61,202 bases of DNA from Ophiocordyceps camponoti-saundersi (nom. inval.) (lineage: Eukaryota > Ascomycota > Sordariomycetes > Hypocreales > Ophiocordycipitaceae): NCBI GenBank assembly GCA_003339415.1, contig PDHQ01000049.1, positions 3,416 to 64,617 of the forward strand, written 5' to 3'. Numbering within the stretch: position 1 is the first letter of the stretch; the number at the start of each line of letters is the position of its first letter. Of this stretch, positions 10,701 to 22,055 are shown one piece after another. The position numbers and the translations under genes were made by a program. The notes beneath the pieces were generated by a model. It was given only the letters and a program-made list of their open reading frames with translations, had not been told where the DNA came from and ran no database searches.

Positions 10701-13700
10701 CGCCGGTTTCGACCGGCTTCAATACGCCAGGTTTGACATCACTCGCGATGCCAAAGAACAAGGCTTGAACGACAAATATGACCTCATTATTGCAGCGAAT
10801 GTAAGATAAAAATCTTTCTCTCCCCCTTCTTCTGCTTACACGGGCTGTTCATGCTTGACTCACCTTGTCAACAGGTGATCCACGCCACCCCGAGCCTACA
10901 AGCTACGTTGCGTAATTTGAGAAGTATTGTTAGCAACGAAGGCAGGCTTCTTCTCATGGAGCTGGACTCAGGTGCTTGCCCTTCTCCCGAGGCCGGCCGC
11001 GTATGCTGCTAACACAGCAGTTCGCTATCGCATAGCTGAGGCCAAGTATATAAACTACATATTTGTTCGTGGCTTGTCTCGCACATACATACATATGGAT
11101 ACTGATCCCCGCTGACCCGTTGTAACAACTTTGCATCTAGGGTTATCTTCCCGGTTGGTGGAACGGTGTCGATGACGGCCGCGAGAACGAGCCATACATA
11201 ACCCCAGAGAGATGGACCAAGGAAATGCTGTCCGCTGGTTTCATGCAGCCGGACTTCGTGCCAACGAATGGCGAAACTGATGCTCGGATTGTGGCGGGCA
11301 TGCTTTTCGCTCCCCAAGTTGCCATCAACGTACCGGCTGCGGTCACTCTTCTTACTCGTACAAGGAATGGGCCTTACGTACAGGAAATGACGGATAGTCT
11401 GGATGCAAGAGGAATATCGGTTGACGTGCGCATCTTCGGCCAGTCTCTACCTCGCCAGGATGTCATCTGTCTTCTTGACCTACAATCGCCCACGCTTCAT
11501 GACTTGGATGAAACATCCTTCGCAACTCTGGTGAAGTATATGCGGTCCATGGAGAGAAGAACCATGGTTTGGGTATCTCCCGCATCGCAAACGAGCTGCG
11601 AGGATCCTCGCTATGGCATGATGCACGGCTTTGCGCGATCAATACGGTCCGAGCTGCAGCTTCGACTTTACACGATCGAGTTGGATGCGCAGAGCCAAAG
11701 GCCATCTGTTGCTTCAGCAGCCATATTGACCAGAGTGTTTCTTCACACTCAGAGGCCAAAGACCGCTGAACTCCAAAGGGATCTAGACTGGGAGTTTGCG
11801 GTCGTCGACGGAGAAGTGCTAGTGCCGCGGGTAGATTGGAAATCCCTTGAGGATGCTCAGTTCCAAACAGCTGGCGGCCGTCGGCATGAAGTCGACTACC
11901 ATCTGACTGTCGATCAGCCGGGTCTGCTCCGGACCCTGGGATGGAGTGTCAAGGAACGTGAGAAGCCGGGTCACGGCGAGGTCCTTGTACAGGTGAAAGC
12001 TATGGGACTCAACTTCAGAGTATGCCCTCACAATGTACGTTATGTTTTAACCGCATGGCTGACTGTTAGACAAGGATTGCGCGCTCTCGCTCGGGCTTAT
12101 GAGCTTTCCACATTTTGGGTCCGAGGGCAGCGGCGTGATTGTGGAAGTCGGCCAAGATGTCCAAGACTTGTCCATTGGCGACCAAGTCTTCTTCCTCGCA
12201 ATAGATGGCGTCGGGTCCCACGTTCGGATTTCGCAGAAGGCATGCCGGCGCTTCGGCAATCATCTCAGTTTCGAGGAGGCGGCTGCCTGCCCCTACGTTT
12301 TCAGCACGGCCGTCCTTGCCATCATCGACAAGGCTAGACTGTCTGCGGGCCAGGTAGGAGAATCCCTTTAGACGCCCGTCTCGCGCCTTCTCAGCGTCTC
12401 TGACTAGACTGATGCAAAACAGACGATTCTCATACACTCGGCCTGCGGCGGCTTCGGATTAGCTGCCATCCAGGTTGCTACGCTTTGTAACGCCGAGGTA
12501 AGTGTGCTTGCTCGTACGTGTCAGGACATGGCTTTTGTGACCGTTTTGCAGATCTACTGCACAGTGAGCAGCGACGAGAAAAGGGATTTTTTGATTCGAA
12601 AATGTGGAATCCGAGAGTCTCACATCTTCCACTCCCGCCAAGGTACCTTTTTGCACGACATCATGGTGGCCACAGATGGAAGGGGAGTCGATGTCGTCTT
12701 GAACTCACTCTCCCAGGAAATGCTGGAGGCCTCGTGGAAATGCGTCGCCAAATCCGGCATCATGGTAGAGATCAGAAAGGTAGACATGCGTCGCAGGCAC
12801 AAGCTCTCTCTGGAATTGTTCGAAGACAATCGAACCTTGACTGGCCTCAGTCTCGATCTGCTCGGACTCGAGAAAATTGACAGGTCAGTTTAATCACGAC
12901 TCGTTTCGCGCAGAAGGCTGATGTCGCCAAACACGCAGTGTACTTGGTCGAATCGCCTCCTGGCTCGATTCGGGGAAAATCAAACCTCCCAGAATTTCCG
13001 ACTGCTGGAGTGCTGAGCAGGCTCAAGAGGCGGTCCGGCTCATGTCGCAGGGAAATCACATTGGCAAGATGATCATCAGGTTCCCGGACGATTGGTCCTC
13101 TGTTCCGACGAAACCAAGGACCACCTTTCCCATCCAGCTGCGTCCCGACCGCAGCTATCTGCTCGTTGGTGGGACAGGTGGCCTTGGCACGGCAACGGCT
13201 ACTTGGCTGGTGGAGATGGGGGCTCGCCATCTCATATTCCTCTCGCGCTCTGCGGGTGAGACTCGGGAGTCTCGAAACTTGACTGAGGAATTGAGTGCGC
13301 AGGGCTGTGCTGTGCAGATGACGCGCGGAGACGTTTGCAACCCTTCGGATGTGCTTAGAGCCATCGAGCAGGCGGCTAAACCAATTGCTGGTGTCACCAG
13401 CTTCGCCATGGTGGTAATGGTGCGATCTCTCCCACTCTGATCCCGGTGGTCGGGAAGTCTTTGCTCAACTGACACCACGGAAACCATCAGATCAAGAGCT
13501 TGGCCGAAATGAACTTCGCAGAGTGGTCTGATTCTGTTGCGCCCAAGGTTCAGGGCACATGGAACCTGCATAACCTCTTGCCCACCGATCTGGATTTCTT
13601 CATCTTGTGCTCGTCTGCTGGTGCCTTATTAGGTCAAGAGAGGCAGATTAGCTATACTGCAGCGAACACCTTCCTCGGATCATTCAGCAAGTATCGCCGT

Positions 13701-14366
13701 CAACAGGGTCTCGTCGCATCCGTCATCGACATAGGTGCCTTGGCAGATTTTGGCTTCCTTTCAGAGAACAATGAGGCCCTCGAAGTGTTGCTTGAGTCGG
13801 GCATCCGGAAATTTTCAGAAAATGAAGTGCTTACTATGATGCAGCTAGCTATGCGCAGGTCAAAGCTGACGTCTGGTCCTCCGACAACACATGGAATAAC
13901 CGGCCACGATCAAGGTCAAATCACATGCGGCTTAATGAGGAATGAACGTGTTGCATCCAAAGTGGCACAAAGTGACTTCTACTCTGACGCACGACTCAGC
14001 CACTTAATGAACATGGAAAGCAAGCATGAGTCTTCAGGGACGATCGCGAAAGACTCATCTTCGGACGTGGTGGCTTCAATAGCCATCGATCCAAACATCT
14101 TGGAAAACAACGACATCACCGCTCGGATTGCGAGGGAAATTGCTTCCGCATGCTGCAAATTTCTGCTCAAGGAGCCTAGCAGCTTTGACATTCAACAATC
14201 CCCCAGGCAATCTGGTGTGGACTCCATGGTAGCCGTGGAGTTGCGCCAATGGCTTTTGCGCCACTATGAAATCAGGCTCAGTACAGTCTTCATCGATTCT
14301 GCCCCTTCTTTCCTGTTCGTCGCGGAGGAGGTGCGGCAAATCATGTTGTCTCGTCGCCGCACTTGA
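7791..14366 (+). pseudogene. Highly reducing type I polyketide synthase, ketosynthase mostly deleted and dehydratase frameshifted
   Basis: Remnant of an iterative HR-PKS ordered KS(stub)-AT-DH-MT-ER-KR-ACP. 7791-8020 encodes only the KS start (AVIGMAMRLPGG to LRQFDSS). The next base enters AT (VFRDSIRRLD) in another frame, so most of KS including its active-site Cys is gone. Downstream exons: 8021-8096, 8162-8611, 8667-10800, 10875-11000, 11141-12019, 12075-12353, 12423-12497, 12552-12883, 12939-13419, 13491-14366. AT keeps GHSSG. DH keeps its His in HKIEGLVVCP but loses one T near 9797-9802, shifting frame between HPATMDAC and FVARTHGLGRN. MT has LEVGAGT; ER has GSEGSG and SACGGFG; KR has VGGTGGLG and SYTAAN; ACP has GVDSMVAVEL. 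All splice junctions after 8021 keep frame, so decay is recent or partly an assembly artefact. ER-to-ACP could still be translated only from an internal start. No tailoring genes adjoin. Confidence 0.88.
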
Positions 14367-15162
14367 CCTCCGTCTTTGACGTGCGGAAGATTCAGGGAAA
14401 AGAAGGGGGGCACGCAGTGAGGGCAAGGGCTTTTCACGATAACGGGTCGTGAACGTGCTAGTTAGAAAGTTGATGAGAAACTTGGTTCCGAAGAATGTCA
14501 TGCGCAACAGCACATGTACTGGTTGGTCGAGCTGGATTCCAGATTCTGTATTTCCCTATAGCAGATCTAGCTGTCCACCAGTACAGGTTCTTATAGAATC
14601 TGCGCATCCGGACCCGTTTCCCCCTGTCTGCAGGTTTCCTGTCGGCACCGCGCGTTAACTCGAGGCACTGCCACTGTCGCGGCTGCTAATTGCAGGCCGC
14701 CACGGCAGCGTTCTCTTGAGAGCCGGTCAAGGTCTGCACGACCTGGATGCGGAAGTATCTTATTATTTCGAGCAAACTTCGACTCCGTCACTTCCATATA
14801 TTGTAAAGAATGCCCCATTCATAGGCGAAGCTGAGTCGGAATCTCCATGGTAGTCCCTCGAAAGAACACCAGCGTAGGTAGGTGTGGATATAGAAGAGTT
14901 GACTTGCGTTGGAGGTTGAAAGTGGATTCTCACGTGATTATTCATTCAGATTCTGCATTCTACTAGGTACCTAGGTATGTGCATATTTCTTTATCCCAGA
15001 CGGCACGTGGAGTGCAATGTCATTAGTAATTTGTGAGTAAGTGTCAAAGTCGCAGTGCCTGGTGGGATCGCCATGACGACCACTTCGTCCCGCGAACCTC
15101 ATCCACCGTCGGCATATCTCTCGACGCACCCGAAGCGCTCCCTGAGCGTCCTTCCGTCTATC
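14367..15162. other. Intergenic region between the PKS remnant and VPS20
   Basis: No gene visible in about 800 nt. A palindromic CTAGGTACCTAGGTA island sits at 14965-14979. Several short frames exist on both strands, but none has protein-like composition beyond chance. Confidence 0.6.
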
Positions 15163-15908
15163 ATGGGCGGCAAGCCCAGTAAAGTCACAGCCCAGGACAA
15201 GTATCTCTTCTCACTCGCCTCTGCCCCTTCCGTCTCTGAATCCGCCTGACCCGGACGTCAGGGCCATCCTCGACTTGAAAAGCCAGCGAGATAAACTCCA
15301 CCAGTACCAACGCCGCATCACCCTCTTGACCGATAAAGAGACGGATGTGGCTCGTCAGCTTCTCGCCCGGGGCGACAAGAAGGGCGCTCTTCTCGCGCTG
15401 CGCCGCAAGAAATATCAGGAATCCCTCCTGTCCAAAACGGACGCCCAGCTGGAGCAACTGGAGAAACTAACAGCCAACGTCGAGTTTGCACGGATACAAA
15501 AAGATGTTGTCTTTGGTCTTCAACAAGGGACCAAGGTCCTCAAGGAGATTCATGCCGAGATGGGTGGCATCGAGCACGTCGAGAAGCTCATGGGCGAAAC
15601 TGCGGATGCCATCGCATACCAACAGGCAAGCAGCCCCATTCCATCCCATTTAAACCCCTTTTTGAACTATCTTGCTGATTGTACCTGTTGAACTATAGGA
15701 GGTTAGCGACATGCTTGGGGGCCGTATCTCCAACCAGGACGAGCAAGAGGTCGAAGATGAGCTGGCTGCACTGCAGGCTGATGTAGTAGGAGAGAACAAG
15801 GAGCTACCGTCCGTCCCGATTGCACATCTACACGGCCGCCAGACGAATGCAACACAAGAATCCGTCAAAGAGACGGAGCCGGAGAGATCAGCCATTTTGG
15901 CGGCCTAA
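15163..15908 (+). CDS. VPS20: ESCRT-III subunit Vps20 (Snf7 family)
   Basis: Nucleates ESCRT-III polymers at endosomes for multivesicular body sorting. Three exons: 15163-15200, 15262-15625 and 15699-15908, encoding 203 residues. Intron 1 is 61 nt (GTATCT...CGTCAG). Intron 2 is 73 nt and has a GC donor (CAG followed by GCAAGC, ending CTATAG), a rare but standard GC-AG intron. The N-terminus MGGKPSKVTAQDKAILDLK carries Gly2 in a myristoylation context, as known for Vps20/CHMP6. The helical, charged Snf7 core follows (LHQYQRRITLLTDKE, ALLALRRKKYQE), then the acidic C-terminal part (ISNQDEQEVEDELAALQ). The ATG at 15163 was chosen because it yields the myristoylation motif. It converges on the kinase gene 149 nt away. 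Confidence 0.93.
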
Positions 15909-16056
15909 CGGCTATCGCCTCGCCATCCTCGTGTCTCCAATCATTTCCCTTATGATGCGTTTTCGATACCTATAGAGGCGGGCGCGGCGTTTAGGCATTG
16001 CATTCATCGGTGACCTCGTCTTCCGTTGGTTGATACAAATTACACTACAGCCTTAT

Positions 16057-17168
16057 CTATCTGCCATATTTTGCCATGAGCTTTTTCAAGATGGTCATGG
16101 CCCCTTCACGATAGCCACCACCGAAGATAGCATAGTGATTCAGGTGGTGATATCTATTGCGATACATCGGCATCGGCTCGAAACCTGTTGTGATCGTGGG
16201 GGGCAACTCACAGTTCGTACAGCATGATCCGATCATGCCACTCATCCACTGGCTCCGCCTTATGGACAAGCTTGTGGTACTCGGACCAGAAGTCGGGGCC
16301 GAAGCCGCCAAACATGCGCATGATTCCAAGCTCATATTCCGAATGGGCATATGCGGCTGAGGGGTCGAAAACGACGTTCTCGACGCTGCAGCTGCCGCCT
16401 ATTCGGCCCGTACCGTGATTGCCGTTCCACAGGTCTCCGTGGACGACGACGGGAACTATGTCAGGGCGAAGATGGCCGTCGGCGAGGAGACGCGGGACAA
16501 CGGTGTCAGCCACCTTGAGCACCGCGGAGCTCAGGTCGGAATCGGGACCATTCTTTGCGATGCAAGCGCGCAAGATGCCGCGCAAGCGATTATCGGCGTA
16601 GAAATCGGCCCACGACGTCTTCCAACTGTTGTCTTGGGCCGTCTCGCCGCAAAATGTGGACTCGGGAAAGCCGAAGACGGGCGCGTCATAGCCAGCGGGC
16701 ACGGGAGCGGGCGTCGTGTGCAGCTTGGCCAGCTTGGCAGCGAGAGACGGGCGCGAGCTTGGCGGGGCGGCCGAGGAGGAGAAGTCGACGAATTCTGTGA
16801 CGAGGAAGAAGCGATCCGCGGCCGACTTCATGGCGCCGTGGGCGTGTGACCTAGGGCAGAAGCCGGGAACGGCGTCGTTGATGGCGTTGAGAGATGCGTG
16901 CTCGCCTGGGGCAAGAAGAGAAGTCAGCGGGGGGCGCGCGCGCGCACAATTCAGTAGCTGTTCGGAGTGGCGATGACGAGCCGCGAAACATGAGGTCCGC
17001 CTCCTGACCGGCGCCCGTCTTGACGAAGAAGTTGCGCCGCTCTTCACCGTCGGTGGCGGCGGTCGTCAGCTTAAAGGTTGACGAGAAGTTGGAGCCGCCG
17101 TGCGAGGCGATTTTGGTGCGAGCGCCGTCGAGTCCCAGCGCCTCGAGGATGGCCGGGTCGACGGACAT
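16057..17168 (-). CDS. Fructosamine/ketosamine-3-kinase family protein
   Basis: Belongs to the FN3K family, which phosphorylates ketosamine adducts on glycated proteins and starts their removal. Exons on the minus strand: 17168-16982, 16905-16212 and 16153-16057; the product is 325 residues. Seen are NFFVKTG with the ATP-site lysine (47-52), MFRGEHASLNAI (60-71), the catalytic HGDLWNGN (218-225) and the metal-binding FDPSAAYAHSEYELG (242-256). The C-terminus is YHHLNHYAIFGGGYREG..., produced by the last splice (58-nt intron with GTGAGT donor). Intron 1 (16981-16906, 76 nt) restores the family sequence only if its donor is GC (CGCG followed by GCTCGT), a poor non-canonical site. A GT donor earlier in the exon would drop nine conserved residues. 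An in-frame ATG at 17192 would add eight residues. Confidence 0.88.
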
Positions 17169-19075
17169 TTTCGATCGAGGCCGCAGGTTCAATGTCTATA
17201 TATGTCTTTACGCGAAACAAGCCGGCTGCTTAACAGGTTGAGCAGAAGGTTGTTTGGGTGGTTGGGAGTGCGGAGTTGGGGATAGAATGCGTATGACGTC
17301 AATAGCGAGGGCACTTGATCACGCATCCCTCATTCTCCTTCCCAGCAGGTACCCAGGGGGAGCATGGCAGATGTTGTATATCCGTAAACTTGTATCTGTA
17401 TCCGTAGTTTCCGTAAGGACGTAGAATTTGACACAGGACGCAGTACATACATATCTTCTCTGTATGTACGGACGTACAAAGAAACAAATGAAGCTGTCCT
17501 ATCCCATAGCTGCCCCCGGAAGTTCGTCCCGGAAGCCGGAAGCCTCACGCCGAGATCATCCGGCGGGAGCCATCCGGAGCCCCACTCGGGTATTGTATCC
17601 GTACAATGTACCGTACCGCCGGGCCCTTTCCATCGATTGCCCCCCCCTCTCTTCCCTTCCCTGCCTGCATGTTTGCAGATGCTCCCAACTCCATCCAATC
17701 GCTTTGATATCAGACCTGCGTGCACAAAGAAGAACCAATTTGCTGCCGTTGCCGACTTCGTTTCTCTACCCGTGAATGAAAACGCCTTTGTTTGTGTGAA
17801 TGTTTTAAAACACCCCCTTCCATGCGCTTGATATCCCCCCTTTCCTTGACGCCACTTTTCATGCTTCCCTTTATGTATGTATGTGTGTGTTGCTTGTATG
17901 GAATCACTTGGAGGAGACGAATTCAATGTGTGTCGTCGTGAAAGTGTTGTGCTCGTCCTCGTCTTCGTCTGATTGTCTCGATGGAGAAGTAGAAGTGGAA
18001 GATGGCGATGGAAAGTTCCATCTCGGGACGACCGTTCGCCGCAGCTCCGGCTGGTTGAAGCAAGTGGCGCATGGGCAGGCGGAAGAGGTGCCGAGGGGGG
18101 GAGGAGGCGTGCAATGGCGCGCAAACCAGTTTGGTCGTGAGGAGGGCATGGCGAGAGAGAGAGAGAGGTGAGAGGAGGTTTGATGATTGTGTGTTTGGAC
18201 TGGACTGACTGGACTGGACGGACTGGACTGGCTTGACCACCTCATCACGGGAGAACGATGGGGAGGCGACACCTCATATTTATCCTCGCCTCCAACCGCT
18301 CACACTCTCTCTGCTATAGCCAACAGATGCATGCAATACAAGCCACCCCGGCCTCTCACGCAGGGGGGGGGGCTCTTCTCCTGACGAATATGCCCGGATG
18401 CACCTACGCATGCACATGCACGGGCAATCCGAGCTTCTACCGAGTCCTGAACGAAATCCCGCTTGGAAGGGGAAGGGGGGGGAAGAAGCCGTGGATAATT
18501 TCGATTCGACTCTCTGAAATTAGATTAACGAGGGAAAAAAGAAACAGCATCGTTGATTGGCAGCTTCTTCGCTCGGTAACACAGGCGCGGAAGACGCCCG
18601 ACGGCCCTCCGGCCCAATTAGCTCCGTCGCGGGCGTCTCGGCCCGGAAAGCAACGGCCGCAGCCTACTCATCCGAGACATTCATCAATCATCATACATGT
18701 ATGTATGTATGCAGTCGCCCCTACGGCTCTCTCTCACCGAGTCGCATCATGACACTTCATCCGTACATGCGTGTATGTACATACATACTCCGTACATACA
18801 TACATCATGTGCAAGCCACATGCGCTACCCCGTCGGCTCGGTCTTAAAGCGTACAAGTGGCGTTGGACGTTGGCCAAGATACCAAAATCGTCATCGTCAA
18901 CGCAAAAGTTCGTCTCATTGTCCCTCGTTCGTTCCCAAACACACAGAGACACACACACACACGCACAACCCCCGTCCGTTCAGGCATCTACCGAAACAAA
19001 GAGACTCATACGCGACCGATGACACCCCTTTACGCGCCCGCCCAGCCCCTGTCGTCCCACCAGCCTTCTACCCGG
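17169..19075. other. Intergenic region between the FN3K-family gene and LSC2
   Basis: About 1.9 kb. It includes the kinase promoter and microsatellite islands: GTATGTATG type at 17873-17892, ACATACATAC type at 18696-18712 and 18778-18806, and an (AC)n run at 18945-18970. A 122-codon minus-strand frame at 17904-18272 is listed separately. A run of nine G is at 18363-18371. The rest shows no recognisable gene. Confidence 0.6.
17904..18272 (-). CDS. Possible small hypothetical protein
   Basis: A 122-codon frame. Its C-terminal 80 residues look more protein-like than the surroundings: a Cys cluster (SACPCATCFNQPE), VVPRWNFPSPSS and an acidic DEDEDEH stretch before the end. A start at the internal Met (18149; MPSSRPNWFARHC) would give 81 residues. 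I know no family for it. The frame overlaps low-complexity sequence, so chance is a real alternative. Confidence 0.3.
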   Translation of the reverse strand: MSPPHRSPVMRWSSQSSPSSPVSPVQTHNHQTSSHLSLSLAMPSSRPNWFARHCTPPPPLGTSSACPCATCFNQPELRRTVVPRWNFPSPSSTSTSPSRQSDEDEDEHNTFTTTHIEFVSSK

Positions 19076-20631
19076 TTAGATACCCAAGGAAAACTCGACG
19101 CCAACATCCATGTCTCGAGCTGTACACGTGTGCGTGGTTGAATCATCAGCATCTCGTCGTTTTATCCACCATCGCCGTCAACACCGCCATCTGCAGACAC
19201 TTACCCAGCTTCACCATCTTCGACAGCTGCACCGCCTTCTCGGCCGCGCTCTGCAGGTCGTCGATCGAGAAAATCTTCATGCCCGACTCGTTGATCAGCT
19301 TGTGCGCCTGCTCCACATTGGTGCCCTGAAGACGAGCAATGATTGGTATCTTGAGGTTCAGCGTCTCGACCGTCTTGATAAGTCCGGTGGCGATGTGGTC
19401 ACAGCGCACGATGCCGCCAAAGATGTTGACGAAGATGGCCGTCACCTTGGCGTCGCTCGTGATGAGTTCAAAGGCCTCCTTGATCGCCGCCGGTGTGGCG
19501 CCACCACCGACGTCCAAGAAGTTGGCCGGTTGCCCGCCGTTGAGCTTGATGATGTCCATGGTCGCCATGGCCAGACCCGCGCCATTGACGAGGCAGCCGA
19601 TATCACCGTCCAGCTTGATAAAGTTAAGTCCCGACTTGGCAGCCCGGACCTCGTCAGCGTCTTCCTGTGACGTGTCGCGCCACTCAAAGACTTCCTTCTG
19701 CCTGAAGTCGGCGTTGTCGTCGAAACCAAACTTGGCATCCATGCATAGAACCTGATGGTCAGACGTCTCTGAAAGCGGGTTGATCTCGATCTGCGTCGCG
19801 TCACGCTCGACGAAGATCTTGTAGAGCTTCTGGATCGTATCCTTGGCATCTTCGACGCATTGATCGCTGAAGCCGAGCTTGGTGGCAATGCCGCGAGCCA
19901 CGTCGTCAGTCACACCCTTGTTGATGTCAACGTACGTTGTCACGATGGCTTCGGGATTCTCCTTGGCCACCGTCTCAATATCCATGCCGCCCTGTGACGA
20001 GGAGACGATGACGGGAGTCTGCGAGGTGCGGTCCATAAGGATGGCCAGGTAGAATTCGCGACGGGCAAACTTGCGTTCGCAGATATAGACGGCGTTGCAC
20101 AATCGACCGCCTGCCCCCGTCTGCTTGGTGACGAGTTTGTGGCCGATCATCTGCTGGGCGAACATTTCGGCCTCGTGCGGCGAATAGATGACGCGCACCC
20201 CGCCCTTCAAGCCGTTGTCAAACGTTCCTTTGCCCCGGCCGCCAGCAAGAACTTGGGCCTTGATGACCATGTCCTCGGTTCCGATGTTCTTCGCCACTGT
20301 TTTAGCCTCCTCGGCCGACTGGGCTACGGAGCCTTTGGGAACGCCGACTCCATACTGTCGACGTGGCTTCCGTCAGCATCCACGGCGCGAAGTATGCGAG
20401 GGAGGAAGCCAGCTACTCTACCTTTCGCAGCAGATCAGCCGACCGGTACTCATGAATGCTCAGTGCTCGTCGTTGTTGAGCGACACCAGGGATACGTGTC
20501 AAAGGAGCGACTCGGAGCTGTCCACGGCAGATGTGGTCAGTAGGTAAGTTTCTCGGATGCATCGGCCGCCGACGCACCTTGGAGACGTTGAGAGCTGACG
20601 CTAAGGCGCGGCTGTGGCCGAGCCGGAACAT
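19076..20631 (-). CDS. LSC2: Succinyl-CoA ligase beta subunit, mitochondrial
   Basis: TCA-cycle enzyme coupling succinyl-CoA cleavage to NTP synthesis in the mitochondrial matrix, working with the alpha subunit LSC1. Four exons on the minus strand: 20631-20578, 20517-20422, 20354-19205 and 19119-19076; 447 residues. The first two exons give a presequence (MFRLGHSRALASALNVSK) and the mature start (RRALSIHEYRSADLLRK). Next come the ATP-grasp region (KAQVLAGGRGKGTFDNGLKG), IEINPLSE, and the CoA-ligase domain with NGAGLAMATMD, FLDVGGGA and VNIFGGIVRCD. The 44-nt last exon encodes ARDMDVGVEFSLGI and is joined by an 85-nt intron (GTAAGT...TACAG); reading through instead gives a spurious tail. All introns are short (60, 67, 85 nt). 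Confidence 0.96.
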
Positions 20632-20936
20632 GATGAGAGCTCGCACTGGTTGAAGCGACAGCCGGACGAGAGTTTGAGTGCGACAAGACGAGGTTCGCCG
20701 CGAAAACCAAGGGGGAAAAGCTCAACAGGAACTGGGAGGGGCTTTGGCAGAGCTCCATAGAGCTTCAGCCCGAGTTTCGCCGACGTTGGCCGTCGGAAAA
20801 TTCGATTCGCCGGCACCGCATCCGTTGTTTCAACAAGGAAAACCCCCACGGCTCACGGCAACTGCCGAAGTAACAACAAACCGAAGGCTACCCCTCCGAT
20901 GCCGGGTCTAGGCGGCCTGGCAGCCGACAGAACAGT
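20632..20936. other. LSC2 upstream region and end of the methyltransferase gene
   Basis: About 305 nt between the LSC2 start and the stop codon of the next minus-strand gene. No further gene is seen; it must hold the LSC2 promoter and the neighbour's 3' end. Confidence 0.5.
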
Positions 20937-21374
20937 CTATGCCCACCCCATCCACGCCGTCCCGAGAACCCTGCCCTTCTCGTCAAACCTGATACCCTCG
21001 CTCTTCAGCAGCCTCCTCTTTTCGTCCAGTGTGATGCCCTCTCCGTTGCGCGGCCACTTGCCCTTGAAGCCGCCGAGCGTCATGCCGGTTGCCACGACGC
21101 GATGGCACGGCACGTGCGGCGCGAAGGGATTCCTCCGAAGCGCGTTGCCGACGGCCCGCGGCGAGGAACCCAGGTAGGCCGAGAGCAGGCCGTAGGTGGT
21201 GACGCAGCCCCTAGGAACCTCGCAAAGCGCTGTCCAAACGCGCTTCTCGAATGAAGAGCGGCCCGATCCTGCGATGAGAGCTAGCGCGTCCTTCGAACTT
21301 GTGTCACTGATGGAAGTTGCTGTCTTGGAAACCTCGCCGGGCTCATCGTCTTGTCGCTTCCTCGCGCGAGCCAT
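20937..21374 (-). CDS. Methylated-DNA-protein cysteine methyltransferase family protein
   Basis: Small DNA-repair protein of the O6-alkylguanine alkyltransferase family, single exon, 145 residues from the ATG at 21374. An in-frame ATG at 21401 would add nine residues. It carries the winged-helix domain: FEKRVWTALCEVPRGCVTTYG, then the SSPRAVGNALRRNPF helix with the flipping arginine, and the active-site PCHRVV followed by GGFKG. The active-site cysteine is intact, so it can be a suicide methyl acceptor rather than a Trp-type ATL protein. The 35-residue N-terminal extension is low in structure and holds a basic patch (ARARKRQDD). It lies in tandem downstream of LSC2. Confidence 0.92.
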   Translation of the reverse strand: MARARKRQDDEPGEVSKTATSISDTSSKDALALIAGSGRSSFEKRVWTALCEVPRGCVTTYGLLSAYLGSSPRAVGNALRRNPFAPHVPCHRVVATGMTLGGFKGKWPRNGEGITLDEKRRLLKSEGIRFDEKGRVLGTAWMGWA

Positions 21375-22055
21375 ATCGTAGCTAATCTGTCCAAATTGCA
21401 CAACGTTCGATGGTCTCTATGCTTGTGGGCAAATCGAGGCTGTCGTAATACAAGACGACAAGTCAAGTTTGCAGCTTGCGTGAGAGTCGAATCCTGGTCT
21501 GACTCACAAGCCCGACCGCGTGGCGCACAAGGCTACCCATCATGACAGAAAGATAACGTCACGAAGTGACGCCAGGTCACGTGTACAGAAGACCTTAACT
21601 TTCAGATATCGTGCACCTGATCCCTGATACTGGAGAGGCATACGGATTAGACAGTGACTATGCGCTCATTAGCGGTTGCATAAAAGAAACACGCAAGTCT
21701 TATCAAGAATGATTGGAACTAAAACAGGACTGTATGTATGTATGGAGATTTGCTGTCCCGACTTGAAACATCTGCCGCTAGAATTCCTTGCGAGTCGGCA
21801 CGATCCCAACGCCAAGTATTCGCCACGAAACCGCTACCCAATGCTGCTTTGCCGGCGTCCGTTGCACCGACATCCAGCTGTTCAAGGACCGTTTCCGCTA
21901 AAAGTAACCAAGACCAAGCTCGACTGAGGTTGACTTGCAATGCGATGATCAACCACGTAAGGCATCCCTCCGACACACCATGACAATCTTGCGGCGGATC
22001 CTCGACAAATTTGCCCCATGATCTATCAGTGACGGCGCTTCGCAATCATCAATTA
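21375..22055. other. Intergenic region between the methyltransferase and ISA1
   Basis: About 680 nt without a supported gene. A CACGTG hexamer in GGTCACGTGTAC lies near 21575-21585, and a TATGTATG island at 21733-21741. Short frames on both strands lack any recognisable domain. Confidence 0.5.

Noticed and set aside
6626..14366. Secondary-metabolite gene cluster around the PKS
   Set aside because: The neighbours are RIX7 and VPS20, housekeeping genes; no tailoring enzyme, transporter or regulator is recognisable.
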